Below, piece after piece: positions 8,695 to 17,637 of a DNA stretch of 64,000 nucleotides. The first letter of the stretch is position 1. Each line of letters starts with the position of its first letter. Origin of the DNA: Paraburkholderia sp041321145. Its GTDB lineage: Bacteria > Pseudomonadota > Gammaproteobacteria > Burkholderiales > Burkholderiaceae. A program made the translations under genes and the position numbers. The notes beneath the pieces are model-generated. The model saw nothing but the letters and a program-made list of their open reading frames with translations. It had not been told where the DNA came from and searched no databases. The DNA is taken from the NCBI RefSeq assembly GCF_041321145.1, contig NZ_JBGGWA010000001.1, positions 434,001 to 498,000 on the forward strand. The letters are read 5' to 3'.

Positions 8695-9696
8695 CTATCT
8701 GCTTCCCACGGCTTCGAAGCATGTGGTGTACGAGTCGAAGATTTTCGCCGGCAACGATGGAAGCGCTGCGTGGAGGAGCGGTGTGAGCGTATCGCGGACG
8801 ATTTGTACCGACTCGTGAGCCACCGCTTCTGCTATGTCCGACCATTCCCCCTGGCGCGTCATGAGGAAGAAGTGTCGATGGCCGAGGCGGGTTGGGGCAA
8901 TCGGCACGACTGAGATGTCGGCTAGATGACAGCGCGATTGCCACAGGCAGAGCGGAGACGTCACGGCACACCCGACGCCAGCCGCAACAAGGCTCAACAA
9001 CGGGTCGGTGTCGTCGAACTCGTAACGTCTTGGCGCGTAGATATTCAGGTGGGTGATGAGTCTTTCGATCTGCTGCCCGATGACCGATCTCCCAGTGTAG
9101 CGAAGTAGCGGCAAGTCAGAGAGCGCATCCCGGATGTCGCGATACTTTTTTTGCCCAGTAGCGCGGTTGGGGACAGCCGCGACCAGGCACTCCGAAAACA
9201 GTGGCCGCAACGCGACGCGCTTTGGATCAAGCGCGGCTTCCGTACAGATGGCGAGATCCAGCTCGCGGTTTGCCAGTTGTTCGCTGAGAATCGGCGTGAG
9301 ACCGGACCACAAAGATAAATCCTGCACACGGTCGGAAAGGCTTCGCACAAGGTGCGGCCCTACAGCCGCGGCGTATGAGTCTACGCATCCGATGCGAAGA
9401 CCTGCCACGCCGGCCTTTGCCGCGGCGCGTACGTTCTGTGCGACCGCTTGCGCGTGCTCGAGCAGATCTCCTGCCTGTTCGAAGAGGACACGTCCTGCCG
9501 CATTCGGTCGTACCGGTCGGAAGTCGCGGTCAAACAAAGAGACGCCTTGGTCACGCTCGAGCGCGGCAATGAGTTGGCTGACAGCGCTTTGTGAAACGCC
9601 GAGGATACGTGCCGCCTCGGTCATCGACTTCGTCTCACATACCGCAACGAATGCGTGAAGCGCGCGCAGATCGACAGAACTATTTGACGTTCGCAT
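8695..9696 (-). CDS. LysR family transcriptional regulator (paralogue of the gene at 9914)
   Basis: 333 residues. The winged helix-turn-helix is at about residues 9-66 (FVAVCETKSMTEAARILGVS then SAVSQLIAALE), followed by the effector domain (GLRIGCVDSYAAAVGPHLV, SLVAAGVGCAVTSPLCLWQS). It lies upstream of the ABC operon in the same direction and diverges from a second LysR gene with which it shares many segments. It is probably the regulator of the transporter/oxidoreductase/etf module. The effector is unknown. Confidence 0.9.
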   Translation of the reverse strand: MRTSNSSVDLRALHAFVAVCETKSMTEAARILGVSQSAVSQLIAALERDQGVSLFDRDFRPVRPNAAGRVLFEQAGDLLEHAQAVAQNVRAAAKAGVAGLRIGCVDSYAAAVGPHLVRSLSDRVQDLSLWSGLTPILSEQLANRELDLAICTEAALDPKRVALRPLFSECLVAAVPNRATGQKKYRDIRDALSDLPLLRYTGRSVIGQQIERLITHLNIYAPRRYEFDDTDPLLSLVAAGVGCAVTSPLCLWQSRCHLADISVVPIAPTRLGHRHFFLMTRQGEWSDIAEAVAHESVQIVRDTLTPLLHAALPSLPAKIFDSYTTCFEAVGSR

Positions 9697-9769
9697 GGCT
9701 AACCCCCTGTCACGATGCTGCCAAAGCGTCGGCGTTTAGTCCGCAATCCAACGTGTGGTTGTTTGGAGC

Positions 9770-9784
9770 ATAAGAATCCCTTAT
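9770..9784. promoter_or_regulatory. LysR-type operator, ATAAG-N5-CTTAT (copy 2)
   Basis: ATAAGAATCCCTTAT, extending to 7-bp arms GCATAAG/CTTATGC (9768-9786), lies between the two divergent LysR genes. It has the same half-sites, spacing and T-N11-A geometry as copy 1 at 8656. Its position fits autoregulation or cross-regulation of the two regulators. Confidence 0.6.
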
Positions 9785-9913
9785 GCCGAGCAGGTGGTCA
9801 TTTCGGCGAGTTACGACTTGGCGCGACCCCGTGCAGACTGGGGCGATGGTCGGCCAGGAGGCGAAAGGGCGGCGTTGGCCATGTTATATTCGGCTGTCAA
9901 ATCGCCTCCAAAC

Positions 9914-10939
9914 ATGAAAGAGAACGCACCCGAACAGTACCCTGACTGGGACCTCCTTGTGAGTTGGGTGGCAGTTGTGGAGGCAGGTTCCATATCGGAC
10001 GCCGCCAGTCGTCTATCGATTTCGCAAGCTGGCGTGTCTCAGCGCATCAAGGCTCTGGAAACGACTCTCGGTACCGCGCTTCTCGATCGGACAACCCGTC
10101 CAGCACGGCCTACGGCTGCAGGGCAGCGCCTGTTCGAGCACGCGATAGTCCTGCTGCAGGGCGCCGACCAGATGGTTGAGAGCGTTCGCAACGTGACGAG
10201 GGCGAAGCGTGTCGTCGTACGGCTCGGGTGTGTCGATTCCTTCGCCGCCACCATTGGCCCCATCATCATCAAAGCGCTGGCCGGGACTTCGCACCAGATC
10301 AGATTGTGGTCCGGCATTACGCCCACACTGGATAGTCAGCTTGAGGCGCGCCAGTTGGATATGGCGGTGACAACCAATGGTTTTTCACAGTCCCCCGGTA
10401 TTCGCCGCCAGAAGTTGTTTTCAGAGCCTTACTTCGTCGTTTTACCGCGGAATTGTGAAGTCGACCATTTTACGACCCTCGCCGATCTGAGCCGACATCT
10501 GCAATTTATCCGCTATAGCTCTCGTTCTGTCATCGGACAGCACATTGATGCCTACCTGGCGGCAAACTTCGAGAATATTGAGCGTACGTGCGAATTCGAT
10601 GCGACCGACCCCATGCTGAGTCTCGTCGCAGCCGGTCTGGGCTTCGCTTTGACTACGCCGCTGTGCATCTGGCAATCCCGACATTACATCCCGGAAGTGC
10701 GAGTCGTCCCACTTTCGGCTTTTTCACGCCATGGTCGTCCTTACCCGCAATTGAGTCGTTCGTTTTTCCTTGCATTCCGGGAAAACGAACTTGGAAATTT
10801 GCCTGCCGGCTTATTCGATCTGGTCCGCCGTACATTTGAACGACAGGTCTCTTACGATATCGCGAAGGCCCTGTCGTTGAAATTGGAAGAGGTGTGTCTT
10901 CCGGTGGACGAGCCGATTAGCGATTCGGTGCCGCGCTAA
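9914..10939 (+). CDS. LysR family transcriptional regulator (paralogue of the gene at 8695)
   Basis: 341 residues from the ATG at 9914 (MKENAPEQYPDWDLLVSWVA). The start is uncertain: there is no clear ribosome site, and in-frame starts at 9881 and further upstream exist. The HTH is AASRLSISQAGVSQRIKALE. Effector-domain segments closely mirror the divergent neighbour: RLGCVDSFAATIGP, IRLWSGITPTLDSQL, SSRSVIGQHI and LVAAGLGFALTTPLCIWQSR. The similarity indicates a duplication followed by divergence. It faces the ETF-QO gene convergently, 55 bases away. Confidence 0.88.
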   Translation: MKENAPEQYPDWDLLVSWVAVVEAGSISDAASRLSISQAGVSQRIKALETTLGTALLDRTTRPARPTAAGQRLFEHAIVLLQGADQMVESVRNVTRAKRVVVRLGCVDSFAATIGPIIIKALAGTSHQIRLWSGITPTLDSQLEARQLDMAVTTNGFSQSPGIRRQKLFSEPYFVVLPRNCEVDHFTTLADLSRHLQFIRYSSRSVIGQHIDAYLAANFENIERTCEFDATDPMLSLVAAGLGFALTTPLCIWQSRHYIPEVRVVPLSAFSRHGRPYPQLSRSFFLAFRENELGNLPAGLFDLVRRTFERQVSYDIAKALSLKLEEVCLPVDEPISDSVPR

Positions 10940-10994
10940 TACTTATGCAGGCGCGTGTGCGGTGTAGCCTGATCGTGTTAGGCCTGCAGCAGTG

Positions 10995-12668
10995 TCACAT
11001 ATTCGGATAGTTGGGACCGCCGCCACCCTCTGGCGTCACCCAAACGATGTTCTGGGTCGGGTCCTTGATATCGCACGTCTTGCAGTGGACGCAATTCTGC
11101 GCGTTGATCACCAGCCGCTCGCTGCCATCGTCGTTCTTCACGAACTCATACACCGCGGCCGGGCAATAACGCGCTTCCGGACCGGCATACGTCTGCCAGT
11201 TCACATTCACCGGCACCGAAGGATCTTTCAGCGTCAGGTGAGCCGGCTGGTTCTCTTCATGATTGGTGTTGGAAATGAACACCGACGACAGTCGATCAAA
11301 TGTCAGCTTCCCATCCGGCTTCGGATACGTAATCGGCTGGCACTGCGAAGCAGGCTTGAGCATCTCGTGATCGGAGTGCTGATGATGCAGCGTCCAGGGC
11401 ACGTTGCCGCCCAGCAGCTTCTGCTCGACGCCGACCATCAACGTCCCGAGGTACAGGCCCTTGCTCATCCACTGCTTGAAATTGCGCGCACGATGCAATT
11501 CCGTGTGCAGCCACGAAGTCTTGAACGACTCCGGATACGCCGTTAGCTCATCCGCCTGACGGCCCGCCTGCACGGCATCGAATGCCGCATCGGCAGCCAG
11601 CATGCCGGTCTTGATCGCCGCGTGCGAACCCTTGATCCGCGACGCGTTCAGGAAGCCCGCGTCGTCGCCCACCAGCGCGCCACCCGGGAACACGAGCTTC
11701 GGCAACGACATCAGGCCGCCCGCGGTAATCGCCCGCGCGCCATACGACACGCGCTTGCCGCCGTCCAGAAACGCGCGGATCGCCGGATGCGTCTTGTAGC
11801 GCTGGAACTCCTCGAACGGCGACAGGTACGGGTTGGTGTAGCCAAGGCCGACCACGAAGCCCACCACCACCTGGTTGTTATCCATGTGATAGAGGAACGA
11901 GCCGCCGTACGTGTCGCTCTGCAGAGGCCAGCCGGCCGTATGCATCACCAGACCCGGCTTGTGCTTGCCCGGATCGATTTCCCACAGTTCCTTGATGCCG
12001 ATGCCGTAGACCTGCGGATCGACGCCTTCGCGCAGTTTGAACCTGTCGTTCAGTTGACGGCCCAGATGTCCACGCGCGCCTTCGCAGAACAACGTGTACT
12101 TCGCGTGCAGCTCCATGCCGAGCTGGAAGTTTTCGGTCGGCTCGCCGTCCTTGCCGATGCCCAGGTTGCCGGTGGCAACACCTTTGACCGAGCCGTCGTC
12201 GTTGTAGAGGATTTCAGCGGCCGGAAAGCCCGGGAAAATCTCGACACCCGCGGCTTCCGCCTGCTGACCGAGCCAGCGCGTCACGTTCGCGAGGCTGATC
12301 ACGTAGTTGCCGTGGTTCTTGAAGTTGTCCGGCAGCGCCCAGGTCGGCACGCTCTTCGAACCGGTTCCGGTCAGGAACAGGAAGCGGTCTTCGGTCACGT
12401 CGACCGTCAGCGGCGCGCCTTTTTCCTTCCAGTCGGGGATCAGCTCGGTGATGGCGCGCGGATCCATCACCGCGCCCGACAGGATATGAGCCCCGATCTC
12501 CGAGCCTTTTTCCAGTACGCACACGCCGAGCTCGACGCCTTTTTCCGCCGCCAGCTGCTTCAGGCGGATCGCCGCGGACAGGCCGGCCGGGCCGCCGCCG
12601 ACGATCACCACATCGTATTCCATCGACTCGCGTGGACCGTATTGTTCGATCAATATATTTTTCGCCAT
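10995..12668 (-). CDS. Electron transfer flavoprotein-ubiquinone oxidoreductase (ETF-QO)
   Basis: 557 residues, full length. The FAD site is YDVVIVGGGPAGLSAAIRL near residue 19. The C-terminus carries the 4Fe-4S cluster: a cysteine in YCPAAVYEF, then INAQNCVHCKTCDIKDP. The product is a membrane-bound enzyme that takes electrons from reduced ETF and reduces ubiquinone. Quinone-site residues lie in the central region (KPGLVMHTAGWPL to FVVGLGYTNPYLSPFEEFQR). It has its own transcription unit on the minus strand, upstream of the LysR pair. With etfBA and the FAD oxidoreductase it completes an electron route to the respiratory chain. ETF-QO is normally a single housekeeping gene, so it may serve fatty-acid oxidation too. 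Confidence 0.95.
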   Translation of the reverse strand: MAKNILIEQYGPRESMEYDVVIVGGGPAGLSAAIRLKQLAAEKGVELGVCVLEKGSEIGAHILSGAVMDPRAITELIPDWKEKGAPLTVDVTEDRFLFLTGTGSKSVPTWALPDNFKNHGNYVISLANVTRWLGQQAEAAGVEIFPGFPAAEILYNDDGSVKGVATGNLGIGKDGEPTENFQLGMELHAKYTLFCEGARGHLGRQLNDRFKLREGVDPQVYGIGIKELWEIDPGKHKPGLVMHTAGWPLQSDTYGGSFLYHMDNNQVVVGFVVGLGYTNPYLSPFEEFQRYKTHPAIRAFLDGGKRVSYGARAITAGGLMSLPKLVFPGGALVGDDAGFLNASRIKGSHAAIKTGMLAADAAFDAVQAGRQADELTAYPESFKTSWLHTELHRARNFKQWMSKGLYLGTLMVGVEQKLLGGNVPWTLHHQHSDHEMLKPASQCQPITYPKPDGKLTFDRLSSVFISNTNHEENQPAHLTLKDPSVPVNVNWQTYAGPEARYCPAAVYEFVKNDDGSERLVINAQNCVHCKTCDIKDPTQNIVWVTPEGGGGPNYPNM

Positions 12669-13280
12669 AGTTTTTTCTTAACGGTCCGCAAGCGGTGCGA
12701 TTGCAATTGACCGCGGTTTCGTAGCTGGGCGATGAGACTCAGCGCCGGCCTCGCAAGCCAGTATTCCAGGTGGGCCATCATCGACTCTTGCTGCCAGCGC
12801 TGACATGCGCTGCCGGAGCACCGATGCCGACGAAATCGTCGTGGCTCATGTGCCCCTCTGGGTGGCAGCGAAACGAATTCTAAGAAACCATTGGGCGCCG
12901 CTAATTTGTATTACGCAAACTTATGTTTAACCAATGCATTCTCTCATCCTGATCGCCGGGTCGACGTACATGAACGAAGCTTCTCCGTTCAACTACGACG
13001 AAGCACGTGCGGCCAAAGTGCAGCCGCTCTTGCAAGACATGGTTGAAGCCTCGTTGCGCGCGGTTCAGTCGCTATAGCCTGTGTTTGCGTAAGCCATGGG
13101 ATGTATATGCCCGTTAGACCGTGCTTCACCGGAGCCTCGCGTGATACGGCGGATCGTGAGATCACTTCAATCTCCATAGCCGCACAAGGTTCACGCCGCG
13201 TGGTCCACTCCGCCGGGTTCTTCCCTTGAGGCTTGTCCAACCAGTGCTGCCGTTAAGGACCGTTGCCGAGCATTTCCGAG
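12669..13280. other. Mostly non-coding gap with doubtful small frames
   Basis: 612 bases without a convincing gene. A 47-codon frame at 12934-13077 on the plus strand (MHSLILIAGSTYMNEASP...) has acceptable codon use but no recognised family and no clear ribosome site. On the minus strand near 12850, a good GAGGGG site precedes a 23-codon frame (MSHDDFVGIGAPAAHVSAG...) that ends in two stops. Both could be remnants. The stretch probably also contains the ETF-QO promoter. Confidence 0.4.
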
Positions 13281-13976
13281 TCACCAGAAGCCCGCCCAAT
13301 TGTAGATACGCAATTGCACAATACCGGCGAATTCGTGAAGCGCGCGCCACGCAACACGGTAATTGATTCTTCGCGGCAGCAGCGAGAGTACCGCGGCGTC
13401 CGCGTAGGCCGCGTCCGGTCTTACCTCGATGCCTAGCCGATTGAAGGTGAGGTCCGCACGGCGCATGTGATAAGACGAAGTAATAAGCACGACGCAGTCA
13501 TAGCGGCCCTTTTGCAGCAAAGGTTTGACATACTTGGCGTTTTCGTACGTAGTGCGACTTCGTTTTTCTAGAATGACGTCCGCCGCGCTGACCCCAAGTG
13601 CCGTGAGTGGCGACACATATACGTCCGCGTCGGCAATACCGTGGTCGTTGGGGTCGCCGCCACTGACAATAACCATGCAGACATGGTGAGCCTCTTTGCA
13701 GACAATGTAGTCCGCGGCGGCTTTTCGAATCCGAAATATGGCGTCGTACGTCGGAACGAGCGGGCTATGAGGCCCGTTGCGTTCCGCACCGGCGCTCAGT
13801 AGCACAATGGCGTTGCGCTGGCCGAACGAAGGTTCGTCGTATGTCGCGCGCGCGCCGGAGAGAATGCTCCAGACGCCAGAACCTATTACCCACGCGACGC
13901 CGAGCATGAGGCTGAAAGATGTCATCACCCGGCTGCGTGATGCTGGAGTACGGCGAGTCAAAGAAAGATGGGCCAT
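13281..13976 (-). CDS. YdcF/SanA/ElyC family protein (DUF218)
   Basis: 231 residues. A single N-terminal membrane segment (SFSLMLGVAWVIGSGVWSIL) is followed by a DUF218 domain: AIVLLSAGAERNG, VIVSGGD, the acidic site EKRSRTTYENAKY, and VVLITSSYHMRRADLTF. Members act at the inner membrane or periplasm; ElyC and SanA affect envelope and lipid-carrier homeostasis. It is the first gene of the polysaccharide region on this side, so a role in lipid-linked sugar metabolism is plausible but not shown. Confidence 0.8.
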   Translation of the reverse strand: MAHLSLTRRTPASRSRVMTSFSLMLGVAWVIGSGVWSILSGARATYDEPSFGQRNAIVLLSAGAERNGPHSPLVPTYDAIFRIRKAAADYIVCKEAHHVCMVIVSGGDPNDHGIADADVYVSPLTALGVSAADVILEKRSRTTYENAKYVKPLLQKGRYDCVVLITSSYHMRRADLTFNRLGIEVRPDAAYADAAVLSLLPRRINYRVAWRALHEFAGIVQLRIYNWAGFW

Positions 13977-14037
13977 ATTTTTAGTTTGGGCTACTTATAT
14001 ACGCGCCGAGACTTACTCGATGCCGCCAATTTCGCGA

Positions 14038-14502
14038 CTATTCTTCAGGTCCCCCGCGCGGAGTTAAAACAGTAACCAACAGATATCCGTCGAGGTGAAG
14101 CGCTATCTGCTCCAGATAGCCGTCGATCAAAGCGGGTGGAACATGCTCGAGTGTCTCCATTGAGACAGCGATGTCAAAGCGATCAGTAAGATGTAGATTC
14201 ATCTGATCTGGGGTAGAAACCTCCTTGAAGGTCAAGTCCGGGTGTGTGCCCCATCTTTCGCGTGCTATGTAGAGACCAACTTCCCAGTTAGCGTCATATC
14301 CGACATAACGCGTCGGCTCGGCGGGGAGAAAGTCGATTGGCTTGCCGTCAAAACAGCCGAGTTTCAGCACGGTATCGGCGGAGATACTCTGCTTCTGTAT
14401 CTGGCTCGACACCCACTTAAAGCGCGCGAAGTGGAGATAGCTGCGGATCCCGCCAGAAAACAGTCTTTCGTTATAACCGAACCCATCTTGTACGTCTTTC
14501 AT
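14038..14502 (-). CDS. SAM-dependent methyltransferase, C-terminally truncated
   Basis: 154 residues. A class I methyltransferase core is present: VLKLGCFDGKPIDFL (motif I, with the usual G-x-G slightly altered), YVGYDANWEVG, FDIAVSMETLEHVPPALID and LHLDGYLLVTV. Family members of this type continue for roughly 70 more residues after the LLVTVPN strand; here the frame switches to LTPRGGPEE and stops. The end therefore looks like a frameshift or recombination truncation, and activity is doubtful. It lies within the polysaccharide cluster, where methyltransferases commonly modify sugars. No downstream frame restores the missing part. Confidence 0.65.
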   Translation of the reverse strand: MKDVQDGFGYNERLFSGGIRSYLHFARFKWVSSQIQKQSISADTVLKLGCFDGKPIDFLPAEPTRYVGYDANWEVGLYIARERWGTHPDLTFKEVSTPDQMNLHLTDRFDIAVSMETLEHVPPALIDGYLEQIALHLDGYLLVTVLTPRGGPEE

Positions 14503-14636
14503 GAAGTCCTCATTACATAGACATCGTTCACGCGACTAATCTAAAACAAACCATACAACCGCGAAACGATGAAGAAACGTGGGCCAGAATAATGAGTATC
14601 TTGTCGTGTCCGCTGAGCGTTCGCACATGCGATCAC

Positions 14637-15923
14637 TTATGTTTGCGTCTCTGAAGTGTATGCGCGCTTGTACTGAAGCCAACTGGCCGTAATCGAAAAA
14701 TGAGTCTCGATTCTTTCTCTAGCCAGCAGGCCTAGCCGTTGCCGACGTTCGGCAGGAAGGCCTAGCATCGAGAGTAGAGCAGTGGCCAACGCGTCGGGAT
14801 CGGACTTCTCAACAAGACGCCCGGTTTCTCCCACCAGCAATCTGGTATCTCCAACATCTGTCGCCACGCACGGCACACCACACGCCATTGCTTCGCCGAC
14901 TACGGTTGGCAATCCTTCACTGCGCGACGAGAGACAAAACAGATCGAATCCCGGAATAAGGTCATGTAGATCACTGCGCGGACCCACCAGATGACACACA
15001 CGCGCCACGCCTGCTTGCTCGATTAGCGATCGCAATGCGGTGTTGTTCTCGTCCAGACCTTTTCCGATCATGACAAAGTGGCAACCCGGCCATTGCGGCG
15101 AAACCTTTGCGATTGCCGCCACGAAATTTCCATAGTCCTTGGCGGGGTCGTCCCGTCCGACGATCCCCACAATAGGTGTGTGCATATCGAGAGACAACAA
15201 CTTACGAAGCGGGTCCTCGTCCCGTCTTCCCGGTTTGAAGAGATCGACATCGAAACCGTTGTAGATGACTTGCATGCGTCGCCTGCAATATCCTCCGCCG
15301 ATGTGCGTACGCATAGCAGCTTCGGCGCAACATACGATCGTATCCGGCACACGAGAAGACAGCAGTGCGCAGCACTTGGCAACCGCCCCAAGCTTGCGGT
15401 TGTTCGAAATGGCTGGAAACTCGGTCTGATGGACACCCCAGACCAGGCGCAGCCGGTTCCCGGATGGGATGCGCCACTTCAGGATTGCACGGGTAAGACA
15501 TGCCGCTACGCCGCCGAAAAGGTCCGCGTGGTACATCCATGTCTGCACAATATCCGGACGAAGGTCCACTAGCCATCGGATCAGTTTCAAGATCAGAAAA
15601 GGATTGGGGAGTCCCCGTTGCATTCCGAGTAGCCGTACGTCAACGCCAAGCGAACGAATCCTGTCGCCTATCATGTCCACGGATGAAAGTGATATGACGG
15701 TGTGCTCCGTTCCGTCTTTCTGTGCTGACTGGATCATACGGTAGAGCATCATCTCCGCGCCACCGACGCTGAGCCCTGAAATGATGTGGACAATTCTCAT
15801 TGGCGGTCCCGATCGTGCATGGCCCGCGGCAGCAACGCTTTGGCCCGTGACTGAGCATTCTCGGCCAGCTTGCGATACGGCATCGCCCGCATGCACTGCA
15901 GAACTGATTCGTCTCTCATTCAC
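14637..15923 (-). CDS. Glycosyltransferase family 4
   Basis: 428 residues from a GTG at 15923 with GAGG 8 bases before it; an internal ATG at 15800 (MRIVHIISGLSVGGAEMML) is where the conserved fold begins and is a possible alternative. GT-B fold: N-terminal GGAEMM motif, HQTEFPAISN, GIVGRDDPAKDYGNFV, and the C-terminal nucleotide-sugar site EGLPTVVGEAMACGVPCVAT followed by VGDTRLLVGETG. Probably cytoplasmic, adding one sugar to the lipid-linked repeat unit. It is 68 bases downstream of another family 4 gene in the same direction. Confidence 0.87.
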   Translation of the reverse strand: MNERRISSAVHAGDAVSQAGRECSVTGQSVAAAGHARSGPPMRIVHIISGLSVGGAEMMLYRMIQSAQKDGTEHTVISLSSVDMIGDRIRSLGVDVRLLGMQRGLPNPFLILKLIRWLVDLRPDIVQTWMYHADLFGGVAACLTRAILKWRIPSGNRLRLVWGVHQTEFPAISNNRKLGAVAKCCALLSSRVPDTIVCCAEAAMRTHIGGGYCRRRMQVIYNGFDVDLFKPGRRDEDPLRKLLSLDMHTPIVGIVGRDDPAKDYGNFVAAIAKVSPQWPGCHFVMIGKGLDENNTALRSLIEQAGVARVCHLVGPRSDLHDLIPGFDLFCLSSRSEGLPTVVGEAMACGVPCVATDVGDTRLLVGETGRLVEKSDPDALATALLSMLGLPAERRQRLGLLARERIETHFSITASWLQYKRAYTSETQT

Positions 15924-15991
15924 AATTGCATCCTCATAATTGCGTCACCGCACGGTACGTCCTTCGTCTGGACGTTTGGCGTGTGCTTGAT

Positions 15992-17209
15992 TTACCTTCC
16001 CGTGCTGGTGTAATGGGGACGTCCTGCGACCGTGGCCTCCAATCCGAGTTCGTCGTACACGGTCAATATCTTTTCGAGAACCACAGTTTCGTCGAATTCC
16101 CTGAGTGCTTTTTCTCTGGCGGCGAGGCCGAGCCGGCGGCACAACGCACGGTCGTCATCGAGCAGCCGGATTGCATTGGCCAGCGAGCGGCTATCTCGCA
16201 CCGGCACTGTCAAGCCATCGGTCCCGTTGCAACTGACCACTTCGCGGCAACCGGGAGAATCGGTGGTGACGAGCGGTAACGCGCAGGCCGCGCCCTCGAC
16301 CAACGTGGTAGGAAGTCCCTCGCGGTAGTAACTCGGCAGCACGACAACGTCTATTTCAGATAACAGCGCCGGCATGTCACTCACGTGCCCCAGCCATTCG
16401 ACCAATCCATGCCGCACCCAGCTTTCGACCAGCACTTTGCTGACCGCTGCGGGATTCCCCTCGTCAGGCGAGCCGGCAAGAAAGAACTTGATCGATCTGT
16501 TCTCTTCTTTCAACAATTGGGCGGCCTCGACATATTCCGCTATGCCTTTTTCCCATATCAGGCGAGCGGCCAATAGAACCCGCAGCGGTGCAGTGGGCCG
16601 CGAATCTGATTCGCGCCGTGGAATAAAGCGTGCGCAATTTACACCGACACCCCGGATGAGTTTGAGCGTCCTGTCGCCACCAATCCTCGCTTCCTTGAAG
16701 AGTGCAATGTCATCGGCATTTTGCAGGATGACTGCACTTGATCGCCCGTTGAAGGCAGATCGCATGACCCGGCGCACTAAGGGGCGCAGTAGGCGTGCTC
16801 TGAATTGGTTGCTCGTGAATACGTAGCCTAGTCCGTCGATGGAATTGACTCTGACGGGAACGCCAGCGAGTTTCGCGGCCAATGACCCATATACCGCGCC
16901 TTTGATCGTGAATCCGTGCACGACGGCGGGGCGTTCCCTGCTGAAGAAGCGGGCAAGCCAGGCGACCAGCAGAAGCTCGCGGACAGGGTTGAGACTGCGA
17001 CGACGCATGGGCACGCCATGCCACCGAAAGCCGAGATCTTGCAGTTTGCTGGCGTATTGGCCAGGTGGTGAAATAAACACCACTTCGTGTCCGTCTTCGC
17101 GAAGCCGCAGGGCCAACGGGAGGCGGAAGTTGTAGAGATACCAATCTGTGTTAGAGAACAGGATCACCTTTCCTGAAGACTTTTCCGGTCGATCTGCAAG
17201 TGTGTCCAT
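15992..17209 (-). CDS. Glycosyltransferase family 4
   Basis: 405 residues from the ATG at 17209 (MDTLADRPEKSSGKVILFSN); longer in-frame starts are non-ATG and lack support. N-terminal domain NTDWYLYNFRLPLALRLRED and PAVVHGFTIKGAVYGSLAAK, C-terminal domain LLAARLIWEKGIAEYVEAA and the donor site YREGLPTTLVEGAACALPLV. This resembles the PglA/WbnK-like family that adds GalNAc- or glucose-type sugars in O-antigen and capsule loci. Probably co-transcribed with the family 4 gene downstream. Confidence 0.87.
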   Translation of the reverse strand: MDTLADRPEKSSGKVILFSNTDWYLYNFRLPLALRLREDGHEVVFISPPGQYASKLQDLGFRWHGVPMRRRSLNPVRELLLVAWLARFFSRERPAVVHGFTIKGAVYGSLAAKLAGVPVRVNSIDGLGYVFTSNQFRARLLRPLVRRVMRSAFNGRSSAVILQNADDIALFKEARIGGDRTLKLIRGVGVNCARFIPRRESDSRPTAPLRVLLAARLIWEKGIAEYVEAAQLLKEENRSIKFFLAGSPDEGNPAAVSKVLVESWVRHGLVEWLGHVSDMPALLSEIDVVVLPSYYREGLPTTLVEGAACALPLVTTDSPGCREVVSCNGTDGLTVPVRDSRSLANAIRLLDDDRALCRRLGLAAREKALREFDETVVLEKILTVYDELGLEATVAGRPHYTSTGR

Positions 17210-17637
17210 AGTATTGCTAACCTTATGACGAAATGGTGTTCGAGCGCCGGATGCTGCTGCGATTAGGTAGTTCGGTGCCGTCAAGAACTATCCGGCAATC
17301 GTGTTGGTGTATGTGCGCAGACCCACGCACGCCGTCAGCGATAGAGCGATGCGGATTCTGAAGAAAGGTCGAACGTCGCTGGCTGGCGGAGACTATGACT
17401 CGCGTGACTATTCGCACAAAGTTACCTTGACGCATGATGCTAAGTACGCTTAATGTTTTAGCGGGAAGGTAAGTCCGTGTGCGGAACTGAGTGGCGGACT
17501 GTCGTCGGTCATCAAGCGCGATCTTTCTTTCGCCTGCGCGCCATGAATGAGGCGTTTCAGGAAACTCATATCTTGCTCCGTGATCGCGCGTCCTACGTCC
17601 ACTCGATGGGTCAATTGAGTTTTTTCCGGAATAAACC
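17210..17637. other. Divergent intergenic region
   Basis: 428 bases between a minus-strand and a plus-strand glycosyltransferase gene. It must contain both promoters. No RNA, repeat or convincing small gene was seen. Confidence 0.5.

Noticed and set aside
11622..12710. A 362-codon plus-strand frame antisense to ETF-QO
   Set aside because: Arg/Ala-rich shadow of a highly conserved gene with no motif of its own.
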